Notes: generated from the letters alone by a model not told the origin. A stretch of 64,000 nt of DNA from Caldifarciminota bacterium (GCA_016934635.1 JAFGSK010000044.1:62001-126000); one strand, 5' to 3'. Counted from the first letter of the stretch, positions 44,505 through 54,176 are shown. Numbers and translations: made by a program.

Positions 44505-45065
44505 TCAGTCATTATCTCCCCTTTGCCCTTTCTCAAATTCCTTCTTTCCTGGACACGGTTCGTTGAATATCCAGTTCAAGTCCATCACGTCGAGTTCGCC
44601 GCTGGAATCAAGATCGGAACATTCAAGGGTGCCTCGGCACCCATGACATTCGTAAAGAAGTTTTAGCAGTTTGCCTTCAACCAGTCGAGGAATTTCATTC
44701 CTACGTTCTTTACCGAACCATGTGAATACGTCTCGTCCGCCCTTTGAGCTGTTGCATTTCCGACAACACTTCACCAAGTTGTGTATTTCGTGAACCTTGC
44801 AGTCTTCAGGTGCCTTGATTTTTTGAGGAATAATATGATCCCACGTTAAATCCTCAGCTGAACCGCAGTACGCACAACTACTTTCGTCAACCATCTTCAG
44901 ATCTTCTCGCGTTACATCAGACCAACTCTTTCGTCCGGTCTGCAAGTCCTTGAAGGTTTTCATAATAAACCCATACTGTTTCCCCATCCCGGCAGATCGA
45001 GCGATCAACTTGGCATACTGCCAAAAGATAAGGTCCCGCACGGTCTTTACGACTTTAGGTGGCAT
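44505..45065 (-). CDS. HNH endonuclease
   Basis: The 186-residue product has an N-terminal helical region and an HNH domain: CAYCGSAEDLTWDHIIPQK (about 69-87), then NLVKCCRKCNSSKGGRD. The Asp-His pair and the four zinc cysteines are present. It is probably a DNA endonuclease of a defence or mobile-element type. GGAGGAA precedes the ATG, and the promoter lies 24 bp upstream of the start. There is no methylase partner beside it. It ends 8 bases before a region of about 160 bp without features that separates it from the GNAT gene. Confidence 0.88.
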   Translation of the reverse strand: MPPKVVKTVRDLIFWQYAKLIARSAGMGKQYGFIMKTFKDLQTGRKSWSDVTREDLKMVDESSCAYCGSAEDLTWDHIIPQKIKAPEDCKVHEIHNLVKCCRKCNSSKGGRDVFTWFGKERRNEIPRLVEGKLLKLLYECHGCRGTLECSDLDSSGELDVMDLNWIFNEPCPGKKEFEKGQRGDND

Positions 45066-45088
45066 AAGTTCCTCCTCGATAATAGGAA

Positions 45089-45116
45089 ACTATAGATTTA
45101 TCCTCCTCCTTGTCAA
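45089..45116 (-). promoter_or_regulatory. Promoter of the HNH gene
   Basis: On the minus strand TTGACA (45111-45116) and TATAGT (45089-45094) with a 16-bp spacer. Confidence 0.75.
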
Positions 45117-45233
45117 CCCCACAACCTTGATTTATATCTTAACATGCAGCGTATAGATAACCTGATTCCCCCTGCACCTGTGGAGGTTTCACGCTACCGG
45201 TCACTCATAAATTGTCGCTCAGGGCATCCTGCC

Positions 45234-46319
45234 CTAGAAAGAACCGGCTACGGATAACGCCCCTGTTGCCAGAAGCCCAAGAGAATTTAGGATCTCCTTC
45301 AACGCCTTCAACCGATCCAACGCCAAATACAAATCTTCCACCTTGAGATAACCGACCGACCTCTTGAAATTCTCATCCAGCGAGGAAATCTCTTCGGCGA
45401 AGATACCGAGCTCCCTTTCCGTGGAAACCAGATAAACCTTCTGGATGGACGGATCTCTCCACACCCTCTGAAGATTGAGGATTGCGGAGTCACGACTGCC
45501 CCGGCGGTGAACCTCGAAAGCGTAAGAGATCGTACCCAGGTTACCCACCCTCGATACCCATACAGCGTCTATCTTGCAACCGCGAGAAACCGTCACCTCC
45601 TGACGCACCTGGAAGCCCAAACCTTCACCCAATTCGAGAATCATCTGGACTGCCCGGTCGTGATCCAATTCATCGAAGATGGAAACGCTGCTGAACAAAT
45701 CGGGCAACTCGACCAACTCCGGGGTAGCCAGGTAGAGAAGGAGGAAATCCAGGTCAAAAAAGTCTTTCACTTCGGGGGCACCTAGCTTTATCCGATCGTA
45801 CAAATCACGCATCAAACCGCAATACCACTTGTACTGGTTTCCACTGATGCACCTCGATTTGGGCAACATCGTAACTGGAACACCTAAAGCAATCAATCCT
45901 TTCTTAGCTTTCTGAGACCAGATAGGGAACCTCATACAGTCATGGTGGGCCAGAATCTCCGATATCCCGGCCGGTCCCATCATCCTCACGTTTCTCAAGA
46001 CGTGGTCGAATCGTTCGTCGATGGGATCATCGTCGAATAAAAGGTAGGTGAATGCCTTTTGAATGATATCCATATGTGATTTAAGCATCTCCCGGTAAAG
46101 GTAATCCTTGTTGGCCCATCTTCTGTAGGCCCACAGGATTTGAATCAGTTCACGTAGTGCCCTCTGATCGAGTTCCGGGATTCTTTTTCTCGTGAATCTT
46201 TTTGCAAAAAAACGGTCCTTCTCTTCCCTTTCTTGCCTCATTTTTTTCCCTTTGGTCTTGATCCCCTCCCGGATTAGAGGCATCAACTGAAACACCTTTT
46301 CACTGTTAACCTTCAACAT
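45234..46319 (-). CDS. Unrecognised protein with restriction-nuclease-like C-terminal part
   Basis: The product (361 residues) starts at ATG 46319, with AAGGAG upstream. The N-terminal half is helical and basic (KGKKMRQEREEKDRFFAKRF); the middle has MRFPIWSQKAKKGLIALG, a helix pattern often found in restriction-type proteins. The C-terminal domain (about 240-330) has CKIDAVWVSRVGNLGTI then AFEVHRRGSRDSAILNLQRV, similar in spacing to a PD-(D/E)XK fold with Asp and Glu but with His where Lys is expected, so cutting activity is doubtful. No operon partner is seen. It may be a defence component. Confidence 0.55.
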   Translation of the reverse strand: MLKVNSEKVFQLMPLIREGIKTKGKKMRQEREEKDRFFAKRFTRKRIPELDQRALRELIQILWAYRRWANKDYLYREMLKSHMDIIQKAFTYLLFDDDPIDERFDHVLRNVRMMGPAGISEILAHHDCMRFPIWSQKAKKGLIALGVPVTMLPKSRCISGNQYKWYCGLMRDLYDRIKLGAPEVKDFFDLDFLLLYLATPELVELPDLFSSVSIFDELDHDRAVQMILELGEGLGFQVRQEVTVSRGCKIDAVWVSRVGNLGTISYAFEVHRRGSRDSAILNLQRVWRDPSIQKVYLVSTERELGIFAEEISSLDENFKRSVGYLKVEDLYLALDRLKALKEILNSLGLLATGALSVAGSF

Positions 46320-46384
46320 AGGTTTCTCCTTCCACAAACGTAACCCTTAACGGATGTTTTCTACCCCTAATCCTCCAGAATAAA

Positions 46385-46412
46385 ACTATAGAAAAATTCT
46401 GATGCCTGTCAA
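46385..46412 (-). promoter_or_regulatory. Promoter of the nuclease-like gene
   Basis: On the minus strand TTGACA (46407-46412) and TATAGT (46385-46390) with a 16-bp spacer. Confidence 0.75.
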
Positions 46413-46574
46413 GGCTTACTATGTTAATTCGACTTCAGAAAGGTTTTATATGTTTACCTTTGGACTTACTTGAATCAACCACTCAATCCACACTGTTATA
46501 ATTCGTTACTGAAACCTTGCGGGCGCATGTCGCGTCTTTCATAAAGACAAATTCACCAACCAAGAGGAGACGAC

Positions 46575-48854
46575 TTGAATTTTCTCACGTTAGCACTTAC
46601 GGTGCTTGCAGCCCAGGCAAAACCCGGTAGCATCGCCGGTCAGATAACCGATGCAGGTACCGGACAGAGGCTTTACGGCGTCTACGTCATCCTTCGGGAT
46701 CAGGAAATGGGGGCCTCGACAGACGGAAACGGTATCTATAAGATCGAAGATATCCCTCCTGGCGAGTACGCCGTCGAGGTTTCTATAATAGGCTACCAGA
46801 CACAGGTCTTGACATCGGTTGAGGTTCTGCCCGGACGTACCGTGTTCCTTGATTTCAAGCTCAGGCAGGAATCGATTGCGGTGGGCGGGGTCACGGTACG
46901 ACCCCAGTACTTCGAGAAGGACCCTGCCGTTACCGTCTCGGACATTACGCTCGATTATCACGAGATGCGCAATCATCCGGAAGGCTATAACGTGGCCCGG
47001 ACCGTAGCCTCGCTTCCAGGTGTCGCGACCGGGTTCGACTTTTCCTCGGATATTGTCGTTCGTGGAGGTGATCCTGACGAAAACCTGACCATTATCGATA
47101 ACGTTCCCGTGCCTTACCCGGTTCACTTTCCGGCAATCGGTGGTGGTATGGGTCAGGCGTCCATCGTAAACGTTGAGGTTCTCGACAAGGTGGAGTTCTC
47201 CGCAGGCGGCTACGCTGCACGTCACGGGGACAAGCTTTCCTCACTCATGGACATAAATCTTCGTGACGGAAACAAGGACCGCCTCGAGGCCCTGTTTGAC
47301 TTGAATATGTCGGCGATGGACGTTACCGTAGAAGGTCCAATAGGTCATAAGATCAACTGGATAGGCGGTTACCGCAAATCGTTCTTGACGCTGGTTGATC
47401 TCGTTTCCGACATAGGCGACGTAATTCCTTCATACGATGATTTCTACCTGCGTCTGGCTTATACTCCGAACGGCAATCACAAGATATGGGGCTTCGGGAT
47501 CCAGACCCTTGACAGGATGAATGTGCCTCCTGACGCTTATACTCCGGAAGACACAATGACCTGGCAGGGTTACCAGACTATTTCGGGCATTAACTGGAGG
47601 GCCAGAGTAGGAGAAATAGGCTATTCGACACTTACCCTGGGCGGAACGAACCTCGAGAATAAACTACTCGCCGATGATACGCTGGAGGGCGATCTCTACT
47701 TCTCCTACATCCCTAAGGAAACACACCTGTATCTGATCGAGTCGGTGAAGCTAGCGCCCTCAAGGATCCACGAATTCCAGATCGGGTTCCAGGGCGGTTA
47801 CTCGAAAACGAGCTACGAGTATTACCAGCACGAGTTCACCGCCATAGACGGCAGTATCGTAGAAACCCAGGGAGATACGACTCAAGGGGATTGGTTCTCC
47901 GGACATACCTATGCACAGTACATATTCTCACCCTTCCGCTGGCTCAAGCTTACGCCAGGTCTTCGAGTCGGGTACAACACCTTGAACGAGCAATTCGATG
48001 TCGAACCCCGCGGCGGTATATCGATAAAGCCTCTGCTCGCTTTGGCGTCTCCCCGCCTGAAAAGAATCGAGGCCTCGGATGATGCAGAAATCAACCTGAA
48101 ATGGCTGACCTCTACGACCCTTAACTTCAACTTCGGCATCTACAATCAACTGCAGGAGTACGACATCTCAATAAACCATCCTGAGATCGCGTCTAAGAAA
48201 GCGATTCATTACATAGCCGGGATAGAGCAGCTCGTTTCCGACGACATCAAGCTCTCGGTCGAAGGTTACTACAAGCAACTCTCCAACCTTCTGTACTACG
48301 ACGACTCTGCCGAAACCTACTTGTCAGAAGAGACGGGCGAGGCATACGGTCTCGAGTTCTTCGCACAGAAAAAGATGGGCAAATACCTTCTCGGACAGGC
48401 TTCCTACTCGCTGGCGTTCTCGAATCGTGAAAACCCGGATGACGGTTCCTATCCTGCAGACTGGGACATCAGGCACATAATAACCCTTATCGGGGGTGTA
48501 AAGTTTCTCAAACACTTCGAGGCCAGCGTCAAGTACAGCTATCACTCGGGCCAGCCCTGGACCCCATACGACGAGGAGAACGTCAGGCAAAATCCTGCAA
48601 ACGATCTCTGGATAGTCGAAAGGGTTGCCGAACGCAACAGCGGACGCCTGCCTGCATATTCAAGGCTCGATCTGCAGCTCGGACATACCTCCTACACGAA
48701 AGGAGGCATCGCCATCACCGGGTTCGTAAACATCCAGAACACCCTGGACCACGTGAACGTAATGAGTTACGGTTGGAACCCGGAGGAAGGCAAGCTTGTG
48801 CCTTGGGAGAACTTCCGGTTCATGCCGGTGGGCGGGATAACGGTAAGCTTTTAG
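46575..48854 (+). CDS. TonB-dependent outer-membrane receptor
   Basis: The 759-residue protein has a short signal peptide (TTG start, MNFLTLALTVLAAQA), a carboxypeptidase-regulatory-like domain (about 17-100), a plug domain (about 115-235, with DIVVRGGDPDENLTIIDNVP and GGYAARHGDKLSSLMDI) and a barrel ending FMPVGGITVSF. It probably imports a siderophore, vitamin or peptide. GAGGAG lies six bases before the TTG. A TATAAT box near 46496 could be its -10, but no good -35 is visible, which may mean an activator is needed. It is convergent with the receptor/lipoprotein pair that follows. Confidence 0.9.
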   Translation: MNFLTLALTVLAAQAKPGSIAGQITDAGTGQRLYGVYVILRDQEMGASTDGNGIYKIEDIPPGEYAVEVSIIGYQTQVLTSVEVLPGRTVFLDFKLRQESIAVGGVTVRPQYFEKDPAVTVSDITLDYHEMRNHPEGYNVARTVASLPGVATGFDFSSDIVVRGGDPDENLTIIDNVPVPYPVHFPAIGGGMGQASIVNVEVLDKVEFSAGGYAARHGDKLSSLMDINLRDGNKDRLEALFDLNMSAMDVTVEGPIGHKINWIGGYRKSFLTLVDLVSDIGDVIPSYDDFYLRLAYTPNGNHKIWGFGIQTLDRMNVPPDAYTPEDTMTWQGYQTISGINWRARVGEIGYSTLTLGGTNLENKLLADDTLEGDLYFSYIPKETHLYLIESVKLAPSRIHEFQIGFQGGYSKTSYEYYQHEFTAIDGSIVETQGDTTQGDWFSGHTYAQYIFSPFRWLKLTPGLRVGYNTLNEQFDVEPRGGISIKPLLALASPRLKRIEASDDAEINLKWLTSTTLNFNFGIYNQLQEYDISINHPEIASKKAIHYIAGIEQLVSDDIKLSVEGYYKQLSNLLYYDDSAETYLSEETGEAYGLEFFAQKKMGKYLLGQASYSLAFSNRENPDDGSYPADWDIRHIITLIGGVKFLKHFEASVKYSYHSGQPWTPYDEENVRQNPANDLWIVERVAERNSGRLPAYSRLDLQLGHTSYTKGGIAITGFVNIQNTLDHVNVMSYGWNPEEGKLVPWENFRFMPVGGITVSF

Positions 48855-49003
48855 CGCCCCACGACATTACTGCGTAATGCCGCGGGAACCCAGAATACAA
48901 TCCCAACGGCTAAAAGGCAGGAGAGCGCCAAGTTATTATGTAAGGTTTCTACGTTGACGGGCTACGAGAGTCTTCGTAATAGTATGTCGGAAGAGGTTAG
49001 AAA

Positions 49004-49088
49004 GTAGTGCGAGACTTCAGTCTCGCGGCGAAGCTAATACTCTTTGAACGCATCGAGCGTTAAAGGGGCACGTTGAGCTTCGCACTAC
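49004..49088. repeat. Nested inverted-repeat element (REP-like)
   Basis: GTAGTGCGA (49004-49012) is mirrored by TCGCACTAC (49080-49088). Inside lie the perfect hairpin GCGAGACT/AGTCTCGC (49009-49026) and the pair GCGAAGCT/AGCTTCGC (49028-49035 with 49076-49083). Confidence 0.6.
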
Positions 49089-49128
49089 ATGCCGTCAGTT
49101 CGATGCCGGTAAACCTTCATAATGTACA

Positions 49129-49160
49129 CCGTGTCCTCTGTGGCTTTTGTGGTGAAAACC
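49129..49160. repeat. Dispersed TCTGTGG-type intergenic repeat
   Basis: CCGTGTCCTCTGTGGC followed by TTTTGTGGTG is one copy of the dispersed family also found at 37495, 60639 and 61706. Confidence 0.6.
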
Positions 49161-49162
49161 CT

Positions 49163-49999
49163 TCAATCAAGCACGTACCGTCTGGTTTTCTTTACCAGCT
49201 GGGACCCGAAAACCCCCCAGGCACCTTCGATATGCATGTAGTCGTCCAGTTTGAGGTCCCTGAACCCCTTGTAGACTTCGTAGTAGAGGTAGTCGTAGGC
49301 GTTGGAGTCCAGGGCGGCCACGTGAAACTCCATGGAATCAAATACAAAGAACTCGAATATAAACTCAACCGCCGTGAATTGACATGTGTCGCCCATGAAC
49401 CGGGAAGCGTAAGTAGTATCGTAGGCTTCCGGGTCGTCCTCCCACTGCCATCGTCCCCACTGCTTAGAGGTCACAATGTAGCCCCCGGCTTTCTCGGCAG
49501 GGTTCCATCTCAAGGTATCGAAGAATCCCAAAGTGTCCTGCTCCGGAGCGGAAATCTCGAAGTCGCCGACAATGGCACTCACGGCAGAGATCTTTTCCCC
49601 GGTCGGATACTTAATCTCGAGCGTCCAGGTCTGGTTGGGCAAAACCCCCAAGGAGTCCAACCTGTAATAGCCTGCTGAATCATCTTCTATTAAGGTATAA
49701 CTCTCATTCTCATTCCTCAGGGTAACATCCGCCTCGCTGACCCCGTTCCAGGGATAACGTGTTTGATTCCAGACGTGAAACGTAGAATCGTCGTACCACA
49801 CGGTATCGTAGACAGTATCCAACTCGATGGTGTCTGTTATGGAAATCGTTCTTCCTACCATCACGGTTACCGTTGAGGAATCCGAGTAAATGAAGGAGTA
49901 GATGTTAGGTTCTCCGACGTAGTTCTCGGACGTAACGTCGCAGCCAAGCCATACTGTAGCCACGACGAAGCCCAAAATCAAAGGCAGGTATCTTTTCAT
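49163..49999 (-). CDS. DUF4249-like lipoprotein, partner of a TonB receptor
   Basis: The 278-residue protein starts MKRYLPLILGFVVATVWLGC, a lipoprotein signal with the cysteine at residue 20. What follows is strand-rich, with Ig-like segments ADVTLRNENESYTLIED and YYRLDSLGVLPNQTWTLEI, the layout of DUF4249 lipoproteins that usually accompany TonB receptors with CarboxypepD-reg-like domains. It overlaps the receptor gene by one base (TGATG), so translation is coupled. It is probably a surface-exposed ligand-binding or plug-assisting lipoprotein; the ligand is unknown. Confidence 0.75.
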   Translation of the reverse strand: MKRYLPLILGFVVATVWLGCDVTSENYVGEPNIYSFIYSDSSTVTVMVGRTISITDTIELDTVYDTVWYDDSTFHVWNQTRYPWNGVSEADVTLRNENESYTLIEDDSAGYYRLDSLGVLPNQTWTLEIKYPTGEKISAVSAIVGDFEISAPEQDTLGFFDTLRWNPAEKAGGYIVTSKQWGRWQWEDDPEAYDTTYASRFMGDTCQFTAVEFIFEFFVFDSMEFHVAALDSNAYDYLYYEVYKGFRDLKLDDYMHIEGAWGVFGSQLVKKTRRYVLD

Positions 50000-52401
50000 C
50001 AGAACCTCCCTCTTATGCCGAAACTGGGCAAGGGAATCGGTATCGAGTACACAGGGGACCTGCGAGTGGTGCCGGTTGAATCCACATCATAATCATAGAA
50101 CAAAACGTTTTTTCGCCAGTAGGCGTTGAGCACCTGGAAGTAGAACTCTGCATCGATCTTCTTACATATCTTGAAATCCTTGGTAAACCCCACATCAAGA
50201 CGGTGATAGGCCGGATAGCGGACGTTACTTCGGGCGCCTGTGATGGGTTCCCAGTACGGTTCCCCGTACCAATTGACCGCCTGGTACCATCCTATCTGGG
50301 CTGTGTAAGGAAGCCCTGAGGAAAAAATCCACGCGGTATTGAATCCCCACCCTTTTCCAAGAGGCAGACTGAACGAGAAGTTGAGGTTGTGTCTGGAATC
50401 GTGTAAGGGGTAGAACCAGTCGTCCTCACCGAATTTGAATTTCGTTACAGAGTAGGAGTACCCGAGCCAGGACGATCCCTGTTTGAGCATCACCTCGCCG
50501 CCGTAGGAGTAGCCTCGTCCCATGTTGAACACGTTGCTGTCCGCATCGTCCACGATTATGATTCCTCCGCCCTGGAATCTCGACTCACGGATGTTGCGAA
50601 TATCCTTATAGTAGCCTTCAACCGACAAGCTGAGGTCCGGAATCTGCAGCCCTAGGATACGCAGATTATTCGGTAGCTGATACTCGGAGCCGAGGATAAA
50701 CATCGTGGAGTGAAGCGGCGGGTAGTTGGAATCCGCGGGCAGCCACTGCTGGTTGAACTGTAACGGCAGCTTCATGGATTCCTCGTCACGCGGATAAGGT
50801 ACGTAGAGATATTGATTGTAGATGCCTGCGCCGAACTTCAAGGCCCAGTCCGGCGTGAGACGGCGCTTTACACCGAGCCTCGGTTCGAGCCTGAAGTAGT
50901 CGCCGTTCGAGAAGTAAGTCCCCCGAAGCCCTGTTTCGATAACCCAGAAAGGGGTGGGCTCCCAGCGATCTTCGAGATAGCAGGAAGCCAGGAAGAAGGT
51001 ATCCTTCACGTCCAGCCAGACCGTGTCCAGAACCTCATCCTCGTCGAGCCTCATCATGGTACGCACATAGTTCGAGGCCTCTATCCCCTTTCCCTCCACT
51101 CCGAACTCGATGCGATGCTCCGGGCTAGTGAACCATGTCAATCCCCATTTGGTCGATAGTTCACCTATACCTGAACGCAGATCCAGGCGGGAATCTTCAG
51201 TTTCTTCGCCGGTGGAATCGTTCATACTGGTTTCCACGAGACCCACGTTTATCCTGTAGCGAGAGGCATTGAATCTAAGGATTGAAAAGAGGTCGGGTGT
51301 GAATAAATAACGCCATTCCCCGCCCATGGTGCCGTTCCCCCAGATCACGTCCATGTCGCTTTCGCTGCCTGAGGCTTGTTTGGTGTGGAACGCAAGAACG
51401 TCGTCTCCGAAAAGGCCTGAGACGGTGAAGCGGGAACGCTCGGTGGCTTCCCAGTTTACCTTGGCGTGCAGGTCGTAGAAGTGATAAGGAAGGTAGATTG
51501 ACTCAAGGTCGCTTTCTTCTATTGCCTTTTTGAATATCTTATCCAGAGACCACGTTATTACATCGATGTAGGTTCGTCTGCCCGCAACCATCCACGAACC
51601 CTTGCCCCATGGTATGGGACCCTCGAGAACGAGTCTGGAGGTCAACAACCCGATCTCGCCAGCCGCTGAAAAACGTTCGCTGTTTCCCGCCTTCATATCC
51701 ACGTCGAGGACGGACGATATGGCCCCGCCGTAGCGTGCCGGGTACCCGCCGGTGTAGAGTTCAGCACCCTTGACGGATTCGAGGATGAATGTCGAGTAGA
51801 AACCCAGAAGATGGTAAGGATTGTAAACCGTAACCCCGTCCAGGAGCACGAGGTTCTGGTCCGCCGTGCCGCCCCGGATATACATTGCCGAGGAGAAGTC
51901 TGATACGGATACGACGGCTGGCAGCATCTGCAGGGAACGGAATAAATCCTGCTCAACGAGACCTGGAATGTTTCGCATCTGGTCGAAGTCTATCCTCTGG
52001 ACGCCAACATCTACCTCGTGCTCGAACCGGTAGCGATCGGCAGTGATTTCGACGCCTTCCACATTTACCGTCTGCCGACTCAAGATGAAATCCCGGCGCA
52101 GCTTCTGGCCTGCCTTTACGTTGATATCCACCCTCTGTTCGCCGTAGCCTATCATCGAGGCAACGAGGGTATAGGCACCAGGAAGTATATCTGAAATAAC
52201 GTAGTAGCCCTGCTTGTTGGATGCAGCGCCGCCCACCCCGCCCTCAAGATACACGTTAACGTAGCTTAGGAACTCGCCCGAGGACGCATCCCTGCAGAAA
52301 CCGGCGATCATCCCGGTTTCCGCGGCTGTAAGCATCGTAAGGCAAAGTAATACTCCGACAATCACGCTCCTCTTCAGCGAACTTTTTTTCTTCTCCGACA
52401 C
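49999..52401 (-). CDS. TonB-dependent outer-membrane receptor
   Basis: The 800-residue protein has a signal peptide (about 1-28), a carboxypeptidase-regulatory-like domain (about 30-115; GYYVISDILPGAYTLVASMI), a plug (about 130-245; MYIRGGTADQNLVLLDGVTV and GGYPARYGGAISSVLDV) and a barrel ending PSFGIRGRF. It is paralogous to the receptor at 46575, with which it is convergent. The start is a GTG with GGCGG before it. It forms an operon with the DUF4249-like lipoprotein. No consensus promoter was found upstream. Confidence 0.9.
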   Translation of the reverse strand: MSEKKKSSLKRSVIVGVLLCLTMLTAAETGMIAGFCRDASSGEFLSYVNVYLEGGVGGAASNKQGYYVISDILPGAYTLVASMIGYGEQRVDINVKAGQKLRRDFILSRQTVNVEGVEITADRYRFEHEVDVGVQRIDFDQMRNIPGLVEQDLFRSLQMLPAVVSVSDFSSAMYIRGGTADQNLVLLDGVTVYNPYHLLGFYSTFILESVKGAELYTGGYPARYGGAISSVLDVDMKAGNSERFSAAGEIGLLTSRLVLEGPIPWGKGSWMVAGRRTYIDVITWSLDKIFKKAIEESDLESIYLPYHFYDLHAKVNWEATERSRFTVSGLFGDDVLAFHTKQASGSESDMDVIWGNGTMGGEWRYLFTPDLFSILRFNASRYRINVGLVETSMNDSTGEETEDSRLDLRSGIGELSTKWGLTWFTSPEHRIEFGVEGKGIEASNYVRTMMRLDEDEVLDTVWLDVKDTFFLASCYLEDRWEPTPFWVIETGLRGTYFSNGDYFRLEPRLGVKRRLTPDWALKFGAGIYNQYLYVPYPRDEESMKLPLQFNQQWLPADSNYPPLHSTMFILGSEYQLPNNLRILGLQIPDLSLSVEGYYKDIRNIRESRFQGGGIIIVDDADSNVFNMGRGYSYGGEVMLKQGSSWLGYSYSVTKFKFGEDDWFYPLHDSRHNLNFSFSLPLGKGWGFNTAWIFSSGLPYTAQIGWYQAVNWYGEPYWEPITGARSNVRYPAYHRLDVGFTKDFKICKKIDAEFYFQVLNAYWRKNVLFYDYDVDSTGTTRRSPVYSIPIPLPSFGIRGRF

Positions 52402-52540
52402 TTTACCGCCTCTTTTATTGGTTTTTTTCTTGGACCTTTGGTCCCTTATTGGTTAAGTTGACGGATAGTGTCTGGCAAATGTTGCGTAGTCTTCAAGGAA
52501 ATGTACTTCATAAGACTCCTTTGCGTTACATTCCAGACAG

Positions 52541-52562
52541 AAAAAAGCCGGAACAATTCCGG
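52541..52562 (-). terminator. Intrinsic terminator after the small membrane protein
   Basis: On the minus strand CCGGAA and TTCCGG pair around a 3-base loop and are followed by a run of six T (52541-52546 read in reverse). Confidence 0.75.
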
Positions 52563-52633
52563 TAATATGAGACACTTGGGAACTGTTTAAAATGAAAATA
52601 AAACAACAATCTAATCCCATGCAGCGCCCAGGG

Positions 52634-52993
52634 CTAGATAGCGCAGATGAAGAAGCAGCCCGCGATGTAACCGATGAGAATAAGGAATGACGTTATCAAG
52701 ACAAGGAAAATGAATTGGAGAACATCCAGGACTTTAAGCATCTTCCGTACTCCTGCATATCCATTCAAGTCCTCGGGGCTGAGTCCAGACGGCTTGAGTA
52801 ACCGTAACGCTCTATAGGCTTTGGAGAAAAGAATCGCACCGGCCACAACCTGACCCAGAGAAACAAGGAAAAACAAAAGTGCTGTAACTCGTTTAAAGGT
52901 CGGTTGACGTTCCAGGAAACACAAAACCATGCCGAACGCACAAACCGCTCCAATAAGGATGAGGGATATCCCTTTGAATCTGGCTTCTTCCAC
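52634..52993 (-). CDS. Small four-helix membrane protein, unrecognised
   Basis: The 119-residue product has four hydrophobic segments (about 8-25, 36-58 and 88-118, the last possibly two) and no recognised motif. The GTG at 52993 has no clear ribosome site. A weak GATGAT box ends 6 nt before it, which would fit the leaderless geometry, but no good -35 exists. The deleted insertion element lies 70 bp upstream and may have disturbed its control region. A good terminator follows 70 bp after the stop. Confidence 0.5.
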   Translation of the reverse strand: MEEARFKGISLILIGAVCAFGMVLCFLERQPTFKRVTALLFFLVSLGQVVAGAILFSKAYRALRLLKPSGLSPEDLNGYAGVRKMLKVLDVLQFIFLVLITSFLILIGYIAGCFFICAI

Positions 52994-53060
52994 TCATTGA
53001 TCATCAGATCGCATGTATCGTCAGTAATCTTCGATCCTCAGGTTGGTTGTGTTTCACATC

Positions 53061-54035
53061 TCGTGGAAATTTCCACGTTTGATAAAAAGATATTCATTCA
53101 AGCAGCCTTGTCAAGCCCTGACGGCAGAGTATCAGGCATGTTTTCGTAACCCGTCATCTTTCTCATGACACCGAAGGACGACGCTAGCGGAGTAATCTGA
53201 CCTGTAGCGACCAGGCCGTAGAGAAGGGCTAATACCGCTTCTTCCGTAGGCAGAGCGCCTTGGGTCTTTACCCTGCGTCTGAACTCACCATACAACCGCT
53301 CTATCACATTGGTGCTCCGCAAGCTCCTCCACTGGGTATCAGGAAAGTAATAGAAGGTCAGAAGCTCGAACCCTTGAGCCACAATCCCATAAGCTTCTTC
53401 TCTCCCTTTCCGTTAACACCCACAGCCGCAAGAATCGATACCCGCGAACACCGACCAGCTACCCTCACCTTCACGCTGAAACCGTCAAGGTAAAGATAAC
53501 GCATATCCTCCTCAGCCAAAGAGCGTTTGCGCCAGGTCTCGAAGTGTTCCTTGAGTGCGGAGACTATCCGACTCACCGTGCTCGCTGAAAGCTCCGCATT
53601 ACCTAAAAGCGGCCTGAGAGCCTTCTTGATGCGGCGGGTGTTCACCCCGGCAAGATAAAGCTCCATTATCGCAAGGTCGATGTCCCTGGTGCGTCGCTGG
53701 TAACGACCTATAAGGAAGCTCCGCCACTCCTCTTCAGCGCCGTCCTGAGCCTTGATGCGACCGCGAGGCATCTTGAACTCACTGGGACCAAGCGATGTCA
53801 ATATACTACGTTCCTCAGAGCCATGACGGTAGCCCTTGCGGTCATCGCTGCGGGCATAAGGCTCCGCATCCAACGCTGCTCGAAGCTCAGCCCTGAGAAC
53901 CCGCTCCATCGCTGACCTTAATTCATTGCGAAACGCAGCAACCAATGGCTCTTCTTCCTTCTCAAACCGGTTCTTCTCGCTCATGGAAACTCCTTTCTTT
54001 CCTTAGCTCCATTATACTCACTAGAATTTCCACGA
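53061..54035 (-). mobile_element. Internally deleted IS256-type insertion element
   Basis: TCGTGGAAATT at 53061-53071 is repeated in inverted form at 54025-54035 and flanks the remains of a Mutator/IS256 transposase. The span of 975 bp is shorter than a usual element of about 1.3-1.4 kb because the middle of the transposase gene is missing. No target duplication is visible outside the ends. Confidence 0.75.
53098..53984 (-). pseudogene. IS256/Mutator-family transposase, internally deleted
   Basis: The N-terminal 208 residues (MSEKNRFEKEEEPLV, GKMPRGR-type segment, YLAGVNTRRIKKALRPLLG, STVSRIVSALKEHFETWRKR, LYLDGFSVKV with the first catalytic Asp) are joined out of frame near 53358-53382 to the C-terminal 94 residues (FYYFPDTQWRSLRSTNVIER with the catalytic Glu, and EFRRRVKTQGALPTEEAV). 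About 100-150 residues between them, including the second catalytic Asp, are absent. The enzyme cannot be active; the element could only move with a helper. Confidence 0.85.
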
Positions 54036-54135
54036 CAATTGGCACACTACCCCAGGTTCGTATATCACACCGCCTATTGCAACCAATGTATACATTCTGC
54101 TTGAGATAACTCGAATGTCAATCAAGATGTGACCC

Positions 54136-54163
54136 TTGCATGAATCGCGGGTTTAGATATAAT
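54136..54163 (+). promoter_or_regulatory. Promoter of the small secreted barrel-like protein
   Basis: TTGCAT (54136-54141) and TATAAT (54158-54163) with a 16-bp spacer. Confidence 0.6.
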
Positions 54164-54176
54164 GACTTAAACATAG

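Larger units (their letters stand above)
48855..49162. other. Gap between convergent genes, with palindromes and a dispersed repeat
   Basis: No gene is supported here. It holds a small hairpin CATTAC/GTAATG near 48867-48881, the nested inverted-repeat element at 49004-49088 and a TCTGTGG-type repeat at 49129-49160. Confidence 0.5.

Noticed and set aside
49073-49678. Plus-strand frame of 201 codons
   Set aside because: It is opposite the DUF4249-like lipoprotein gene, which has signal peptide, partner gene and coupling.
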